From: Rhizobium sp. Root1220 | GTDB lineage: Bacteria > Pseudomonadota > Alphaproteobacteria > Rhizobiales > Rhizobiaceae | Length of the DNA: 64,000 nucleotides | Assembly (NCBI RefSeq): GCF_001426265.1 | Contig: NZ_LMDG01000037.1 | Coordinates: 62,001-126,000, forward strand | Direction: 5' to 3' | Shown here: positions 62,247 to 64,000 of the stretch, one piece after another | How positions within the stretch are numbered: the stretch's first letter is position 1 | How the letters are laid out: each line of letters opens with the position of its first letter | Program-made: the position numbers and the translations under genes | The notes under the pieces: generated by a model | Database searches by the model: none | Seen by the model: the letters and a program-made list of their open reading frames with translations, nothing else | What the model was told of the DNA's origin: nothing

Positions 62247-63176
62247 ATGCGGTCGGTTCTTGGAAATCCGATGAGGGGCATTGCGTTCAAAGTGGCCTCG
62301 GTGGTCGTCTTTCTCGCAATGCAAACCTTCATCAAACTCGCCGGCAGCGATATCCAGCCAGGGCAGGTGACCTTCTGTCGTTCTTTTTTTGCGCTGTTTC
62401 CTATCATGGCGTATCTCGCCTATCGTGGGCAATTGCGATCTGCATTCTATACAGCGAACCCGATTGGCCACCTGAAGCGCGGCACGCTTGGGATCATATC
62501 CATGGGCTTGGGCTTCTATGGGTTGCTGCATCTGCCCTTGCCGGAGGCCATTGCGCTCGGCTACGCGACGCCGCTCGTTGCGGTCGTCTTCGCGGCACTG
62601 TTTCTGGGCGAGACCGTGCGTGTGTACAGGTGGACCGCGGTGTTCGTCGGCATCATTGGTGTTGCGATCGTCTCCTGGCCGAAACTGACCCTTTTCCGCG
62701 AAGGCGGCGTCGAGGCAGAACAGGCGACGGGCGCAATTGCGGTGCTCCTCGCCTCCGTTCTCGGTGGCATGGCCATGATTCAGGTTCGGAAGCTGGTCGA
62801 AGAGGAAAAAACCGCAACGATCGTTCTCTACTTCTCGATCACCGCCTCCGTCTTCTCGCTCGTGACGCTGCCGTTCGGTTGGGACCTCCTTGATCTCGTG
62901 CCGCAATGTTTCTTGATTGCTGCAGGTTTTTGCGGCGGCGTAGCGCAGATTCTCTTGACGGAAAGCTATCGTCACGCCGACGTGTCGACGGTCGCACCGT
63001 TCGAATATACGTCGATCGTGATGGGGGGCATTGTCGCCTATTTCGTCTTCGGTGACATACCCGGCGGCAGCATGCTGTTGGGCACTGCAATCGTCGTGGC
63101 CGCGGGAGTGTTCATCATCTATCGGGAGCACAAGCTGGAACTTGAGCGGCGGGCCGCGCAAGAGGCCGGCTCATAG
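62247..63176 (+). CDS. DMT superfamily (EamA) transporter
   Basis: 309-residue membrane protein of the drug/metabolite transporter superfamily, with ten helices forming two EamA repeats (about 10-145 and 160-295). Motifs such as GLLHLPLPEAIALGYATPLV (about 90-109) and APFEYTSIVMGGIVAYFVFGD (about 249-269) are typical. ATG 62247 retains the family's short N-terminal arm; ATG 62271 is an alternative. The substrate is unknown. Confidence 0.85.
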   Translation: MRSVLGNPMRGIAFKVASVVVFLAMQTFIKLAGSDIQPGQVTFCRSFFALFPIMAYLAYRGQLRSAFYTANPIGHLKRGTLGIISMGLGFYGLLHLPLPEAIALGYATPLVAVVFAALFLGETVRVYRWTAVFVGIIGVAIVSWPKLTLFREGGVEAEQATGAIAVLLASVLGGMAMIQVRKLVEEEKTATIVLYFSITASVFSLVTLPFGWDLLDLVPQCFLIAAGFCGGVAQILLTESYRHADVSTVAPFEYTSIVMGGIVAYFVFGDIPGGSMLLGTAIVVAAGVFIIYREHKLELERRAAQEAGS

Positions 63177-63400
63177 CAGAATTGAAACACAACAGCCGCC
63201 GCCGTGAGGTTGTATCCACTGACGATCTTCCGTGGTGGGCGAAAAATAAAAAAGAATATGTTAGAGTACTCCCGGAACTGCTGCCGTGCTTTCTGAACTT
63301 GACGAAGTTTCATTTATTCGAGATTTCGAATGTTGCGCGATGATCGGAGGTCGTTTGGTAGGGTCCGCCGGCGGCGGTCGACTACGCATCCGGGAGCAAA

Positions 63401-64000
63401 ATGCCGTTAAGTGCCGAAGAGCTTGTTGCTGATCCGAAATTTATACTGGCAGTTCGATTTCATGCAGGTCGGATGCGCGGACTGTTCGATGCTGGACCGC
63501 GACTTGCACGGCTGCTGGCATCTCAGCAGCGCTGGCTGTTGACCCAGGCCGCCTACGCGCTCGCCATGGAGCGCAACCCCCTCGATGCGTCATCGGGTTT
63601 GACGGCTGTTCGTTTGGCAAGCCTAATGACCTCGTACAAGGTCGCTAGCCGCAACACTGTCCTAAGCTTTGTCGACGAACTCCTCACCTATCGGTTCATT
63701 GCCTACGAGCCTGGAGCGCAGCGAAGGCGCCCCCGTCATTTCGAGCCAGCCGAGATCAGCCACCAGGCGATGTTCGGGTGGCTGCGCTCAAACCTGGGCG
63801 CGCTCGATCTCCTAGACGACGGCAATCGGGGTGCCTATCTCGACTCCCGCCCGGGATTGCTTTCCTTTCTGCAACCGCGGATTGCTCGCAATTGTATCGA
63901 GGACGCAAGGTGGCGCGAGCCGCCAGAACAGGTTGCGTTATTTCTTTGGAACGACGCGGGCGGGCTAATCACCGACTACCTCGTTTCACGGATTGACCTC
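63401..64000 (+). CDS. Partial gene, winged-helix-like protein (runs off the edge)
   Basis: An open frame from ATG 63401 continues for 200 codons to the right end without a stop, so it is a partial gene. CGGGAG lies just upstream of the ATG. The residues near 70-100, with LASLMTSYKVASRNTVLSFVDELL, suggest a winged-helix-type DNA-binding unit. There is no membrane segment. I do not recognise the family. Confidence 0.6.
   Translation, partial: MPLSAEELVADPKFILAVRFHAGRMRGLFDAGPRLARLLASQQRWLLTQAAYALAMERNPLDASSGLTAVRLASLMTSYKVASRNTVLSFVDELLTYRFIAYEPGAQRRRPRHFEPAEISHQAMFGWLRSNLGALDLLDDGNRGAYLDSRPGLLSFLQPRIARNCIEDARWREPPEQVALFLWNDAGGLITDYLVSRIDL

Noticed and set aside
1..64000. CRISPR arrays, rRNA and tRNA genes, insertion sequences
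   Set aside because: No regular direct repeats, no tRNA-like cloverleaf, no rRNA sequence and no transposase frame were noticed.

Overview
The window looks like a chromosomal segment of a Rhizobiaceae alphaproteobacterium, most likely Sinorhizobium/Ensifer or a close relative. The basis is high GC, dense operons with ATGA and TGATG stop/start overlaps, and genes typical of that group: mucR, a feuN-feuP-feuQ cluster, cycHJKL, degP followed by a two-component pair, glnE and a PleC-like kinase. I saw no rRNA, tRNA, CRISPR array or transposase.

Layout. (1) 0.1-6.35 kb: a small membrane protein and a complete seven-gene Mrp/Mnh/Pha cation/proton antiporter operon with separate A and B genes. (2) 6.8-8.65 kb: mucR with its terminator, a stand-alone DnaA domain IV protein and a DUF6456 protein. 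(3) 8.7-16.4 kb: a SufE-like protein, a DUF5330 protein, a PAS histidine kinase (DivJ candidate), a peptidoglycan-binding protein, DUF1491 and DUF2336 proteins, two small genes flanking a CtrA-type site, and a DUF1254/DUF1214 pair. (4) 16.5-22.6 kb: a class A penicillin-binding protein, a YcgN-family protein, a divergent TetR/SDR pair around a palindromic operator, a YjbR protein and an HD-GYP protein.

(5) 22.8-41.2 kb is the main accessory region: a gene transfer agent (GTA) cluster in the order of the Rhodobacter capsulatus GTA, g1 to g15. It carries small and large terminase, portal, g3.5, prohead protease, HK97 capsid, adaptor, stopper, terminator, tail tube, two chaperone-type genes, short tape measure, distal tail, hub, NlpC/P60 peptidase and the baseplate 'megatron'. 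A GH19-type endolysin lies between terminase and portal, and a holin-like protein ends the cluster. Several features suggest partial decay or unusual expression: g3.5 carries a one-base frameshift, g10.1 has no canonical start and lies in the -1 frame of g10, and an antisense MFS gene with a nonsense codon sits between g8 and g9. Two very short genes (38 and 43 codons) with strong ribosome binding sites are also present.

(6) 41.3-43.7 kb: feuN, feuP and feuQ, a periplasmic regulator with its two-component system. (7) 43.8-48.4 kb: a lipoprotein gene and cycHJKL for cytochrome c maturation. (8) 48.4-53.6 kb: an MFS transporter, degP with a terminator, and a response regulator/kinase pair. (9) 53.7-64 kb: glnE converging on a PleC-like kinase, pepN, an EamA-type transporter, and a partial gene running off the right edge.

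No functions were tested. Calls rest on reading the translated sequence and on remembered family features. Start sites were chosen from Shine-Dalgarno spacing and gene overlap and are uncertain where stated.
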